From an uncultured Collinsella sp. (GTDB taxonomy: Bacteria; Actinomycetota; Coriobacteriia; Coriobacteriales; Coriobacteriaceae), in NCBI GenBank assembly GCA_902496115.1, contig CABUZK010000002.1:1-64000 (forward strand): a stretch of 64,000 bases of DNA, read 5' to 3'. Below the pieces are notes generated by a model that was not told where the DNA came from, made no database searches, and saw only the letters and a program-made list of their open reading frames with translations. A program made the position numbers and the translations under genes. Shown piece by piece: positions 61,909 through 64,000 of the stretch. Each line of letters begins with the position of its first letter. The first letter of the stretch is position 1.

Positions 61909-62247
61909 TTAGGCGAGCTTGGCCTCGAGCTCGGCGATGCGCTTGTAGGCATCGATGGTAAAGCGGGCCTGCTTCTCCAGGATCATAGTGGTCATGAGAG
62001 TGTCCTGAGCGTGAGCCATGATGAAGGTCATCTCCATCTCGCCACCGCCGGCCTCCTGCGAAAGCAGCTTGGTCTGCGTGTCGTGGGCACCGATGAGCGC
62101 ATCGCTGGCATCCTTGTGCAGCTGCTCGGCCTTCTCAAAGTCACCCTCGCGAGCAGCATCGAGCGCTGCAAGCAGATCGGTCTGGGCGTCACCTGCGTAT
62201 GCGACGATCTCGAATCCAACCATCGAGATTTCTTCTTTGGTTGCCAT
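61909..62247 (-). CDS. lacF: PTS lactose/cellobiose-type EIIA
   Basis: A 112-residue soluble phosphocarrier. The phospho-His lies in FIMAHAQDTLMTTMIL, and VGFEIVAYAGDAQTDLLAAL and AHDTQTKLLSQEAGG are typical of lactose/chitobiose EIIA trimers. It would pass phosphate from HPr to an EIIB paired with the EIIC at 63823. AAAGGA lies before the ATG. Cellobiose or chitobiose specificity cannot be excluded by sequence, but neighbours favour lactose. Confidence 0.93.
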   Translation of the reverse strand: MATKEEISMVGFEIVAYAGDAQTDLLAALDAAREGDFEKAEQLHKDASDALIGAHDTQTKLLSQEAGGGEMEMTFIMAHAQDTLMTTMILEKQARFTIDAYKRIAELEAKLA

Positions 62248-62374
62248 GTTGCGTTCCTTTCACATATGAACCAATGGAGAGCATCGCGTCCGGGCATACG
62301 CGCTGCGTTGTGTATGACAGAAACAATAACATTCAAACAAAAAAGAACAGCGCAAAACGTAATTTCGAGCTATG

Positions 62375-62401
62375 AACGGTCACTTTTCGACCGTGAACGG
62401 T
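62375..62401 (-). promoter_or_regulatory. LytTR-like direct repeat upstream of lacF
   Basis: On the minus strand ACCGTTCAC and ACCGTTCAT lie 21 bp apart, the cleanest pair in the window, oriented toward lacF about 130 bp upstream. CAAACAAAAAAGAAC follows at 62335. Confidence 0.55.
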
Positions 62402-62461
62402 TTTTAAACCAATTTAAACAATATCGAACACAATTAGCGGAAACCCAAACAGACCCGCGCC

Positions 62462-63466
62462 CTAGCGTACATCGCGCACCGTATCGCCCTCGACGAGCAC
62501 GCCCGGAAACAGCATGTGCTCCACACCGGGTTCAACGCCCTCGGCGCCGGCAATCTTGTCAACCGCCCACATGCCGACACGCCTGTTGTCAAAGCGCACG
62601 GTGGTCAGGCGACGGTCGGGCACGATATCGCCCAGGCTGTCATCAACACCCACCACGCTCACGTCCTCGGGCACACGCCTTCCGCGCGACTCGAGCCCGC
62701 GAATGCAGCCGTAGGCCATGGCGTCGTTGGAGGCATAGATGGCAGTACAGGTCGGATCGTCCGCCAGAGCCTGGCCTGCGGCATATCCGCTCTGCGCCGT
62801 CCAATCGCCACGGATGAGTCGCGGCAGCTCAATACCATGTGCGCGCAATGTCTCGCGCCAGCCTTCCTCGCGCTGCATGCCCGAAAGCGAGCGCTCGGGG
62901 CACGAGATAAAGCGCACGGTCTTGTGCCCCTGCTCCAGCAAATACTCGACCACCTGGCGCGAGCAATCGAACTGGTCGTTATCGACCGTTGAACAAAGCG
63001 GGTGCTCCAACATCGTAACGAGCACTGTCTGCATGCCGGGCAGTGGCTCGAAGGTTCCAAAGTCCGCCGGCATGCGATTCATGATCACGACCATGCCATC
63101 CACCGGCAGTGCGCTCATGCGCGACGATGCGCTCTCGAGGGTATACGGATGCCCATCTACTTTCGTGAGGGTAATGGCGTAGCCGTGCTTATCGGCGGCG
63201 GCAGCAAAGCCCTCCATACGGTCGAGGTTGCCGGTACCGGTAATGTTGAACATGGCGACGCCGACGGTCTTAAACTTGCCGCGGCGCAGCGATCGACCGG
63301 CAAAATTGGGGCGATACCCCAGCTCGCGCATGGCGGCACGCACGCGCTCCTTGGTCTCGGGGCGCACGCTGGGCGAATCGTGCACCGTACGCGAGACTGT
63401 CTGCTCCGAGACGCCCGCGAGACGCGCCACGTCCTTAACGGAAACCGATTTTTTAACAGCGGCCAT
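62462..63466 (-). CDS. LacI family regulator of the lactose-type PTS genes
   Basis: A 334-residue regulator with HTH VKDVARLAGVSEQTVSRTVH, hinge RPNFAGRSLRRGKFKTVGVA and effector domain (AIYASNDAMAYGCIRGLESR, VVGVDDSLGDIVPDRRLTTV). It is closely similar in layout to the LacI at 52066-53097, suggesting a duplication. It is divergent to the PTS EIIC gene, and two matching operators lie between them. Confidence 0.88.
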   Translation of the reverse strand: MAAVKKSVSVKDVARLAGVSEQTVSRTVHDSPSVRPETKERVRAAMRELGYRPNFAGRSLRRGKFKTVGVAMFNITGTGNLDRMEGFAAAADKHGYAITLTKVDGHPYTLESASSRMSALPVDGMVVIMNRMPADFGTFEPLPGMQTVLVTMLEHPLCSTVDNDQFDCSRQVVEYLLEQGHKTVRFISCPERSLSGMQREEGWRETLRAHGIELPRLIRGDWTAQSGYAAGQALADDPTCTAIYASNDAMAYGCIRGLESRGRRVPEDVSVVGVDDSLGDIVPDRRLTTVRFDNRRVGMWAVDKIAGAEGVEPGVEHMLFPGVLVEGDTVRDVR

Positions 63467-63822
63467 AGGTCGATCTTTCTATGTCAACGATGCCATTAGT
63501 GGCATCCTACGCAGTCAAATGAAACGTCTTCAAGTATATCTAACGCCTCCCCACCATACGCTTACCACCCAAAACCTACCGTTCACCGACATTTTTGCTT
63601 CCCCGAACGGCTTTTGTCGCCCAAATGTTAACGTTGCCATTGTGCAAACACAGAGCCACCGGGCGGCTCAAACGTTTACGCACAAAGAATCGACGGTTCG
63701 CAGGCACAGGAACCACCGGTTCGCGTCTTTTTTTGTGTCGCAAAATGGCAACGTCAACATTTTGGCAACCGAACGTCAAAAGCTACCATCGTTGCTAACC
63801 CACCGACTCTTAGGAGCTTTGC
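63467..63822. promoter_or_regulatory. Divergent control region with two LacI operators
   Basis: AATGTTAACGTTGCCATT (63624-63641) and AATGGCAACGTCAACATT (63744-63761) are the same operator in opposite orientation (17 of 18 bases). TACCGTTCAC (63577-63586) is a single LytTR-like motif toward the PTS gene. Confidence 0.7.
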
Positions 63823-64000
63823 ATGGAGCAACTCATCGCCACTATCGAAAAGGGCCAGCCCTTTTTCAACGCGATCGCCCGCAACAAGTACCTCAAGGCG
63901 ATCCGCGACGGTTTTATCTCCGTCATCCCCATCATCATCTTCTCGTCCATCTTCTGCCTCGTAGCCTCGGTCCCCAACATCTGGGGTTTCTACTGGCCCG
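63823..64000 (+). CDS. PTS lactose/cellobiose-type EIIC, partial (cut by window end)
   Basis: The first 59 codons of a PTS permease: IATIEKGQPFFNAIARNKYL followed by the first helix ISVIPIIIFSSIFCLVASV. This fits the N-terminus of lactose/cellobiose EIIC or EIICB proteins. AGGAG precedes the ATG. It would act with the EIIA encoded at 61909-62247. Whether an EIIB domain is fused cannot be seen. Confidence 0.88.
   Translation, partial: MEQLIATIEKGQPFFNAIARNKYLKAIRDGFISVIPIIIFSSIFCLVASVPNIWGFYWP

Overview
The window looks like a chromosomal segment of a GC-rich, fermentative, gut-type actinobacterium of the class Coriobacteriia, most likely Collinsella or a close relative. This is inferred from about 60% GC, Actinobacteria-like codon use, PTS-based sugar uptake, a pyruvate formate-lyase route, an FprA flavo-diiron protein and the protein sequences. 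No species was assigned by search. No tRNA, rRNA, prophage, IS transposase or CRISPR array was seen.

Layout. 1-5.1 kb: PIN toxin/RelB-like antitoxin pair, M18 aminopeptidase, Ntn-type amide hydrolase, phosphofructokinase. 5.1-15.5 kb: repeat-rich accessory stretch with a small hypothetical gene, an HTH membrane protein, a MacB-like ABC pair, a GyrI-like gene behind a LexA-type box, a two-component system and Ogt. 16-21.6 kb: threonine-branch genes asd, lysC, thrC and thrB. 21.8-26.5 kb: EngB, MTA/SAH nucleosidase, a membrane-anchored serine hydrolase, PflA and DegV. 26.8-32.4 kb: sucrose/fructan operon (GH32-like enzyme, PTS EIIBC, ScrB) with its LacI regulator. 32.7-35.1 kb: pyruvate formate-lyase encoded as two separate polypeptides. 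35.6-41.7 kb: MarR plus heterodimeric ABC exporter, then DAHP synthase. 42-50.7 kb: BceAB-like ABC pair, a MutT-Vsr fusion, AraC regulator, HAD phosphatase, class II aldolase and DeoR regulator. 50.8-57.9 kb: FprA, a LacI regulator facing galK-galT, and an AAA/DUF4143 ATPase. 58.1-64 kb: tagatose-6-phosphate pathway (lacC, lacB, lacA), a membrane protein, PTS EIIA (lacF), LacI, and the start of a PTS EIIC gene cut by the window edge.

The genes fit a saccharolytic anaerobe: sucrose/fructans and lactose/galactose enter by PTS or are processed by Leloir and tagatose routes, pass phosphofructokinase and aldolase, and end in formate and acetyl-CoA through PFL.

The most unusual feature is the density of small structured repeats. 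Family A: long foldbacks with covarying arms and a fixed internal loop (CGTCCTCG facing TGCGGAA), mostly placed right after stop codons of metabolic genes and in the sense direction. Family B: double hairpins with CGACGCTGC and GACCAGAAGGTC, also starting at stop codons. Family C: a 300-bp element in two copies. Family D: hairpins ending in AGTTGCGGTG. Family E: AACCTGCC terminator hairpins. Family F: GTGTCCCAAACTGCCGG and GTCCCCAATGA fragments. In addition, LytTR-like direct repeats (ACCGTTCA twice, 21 bp apart) lie upstream of several sugar genes.
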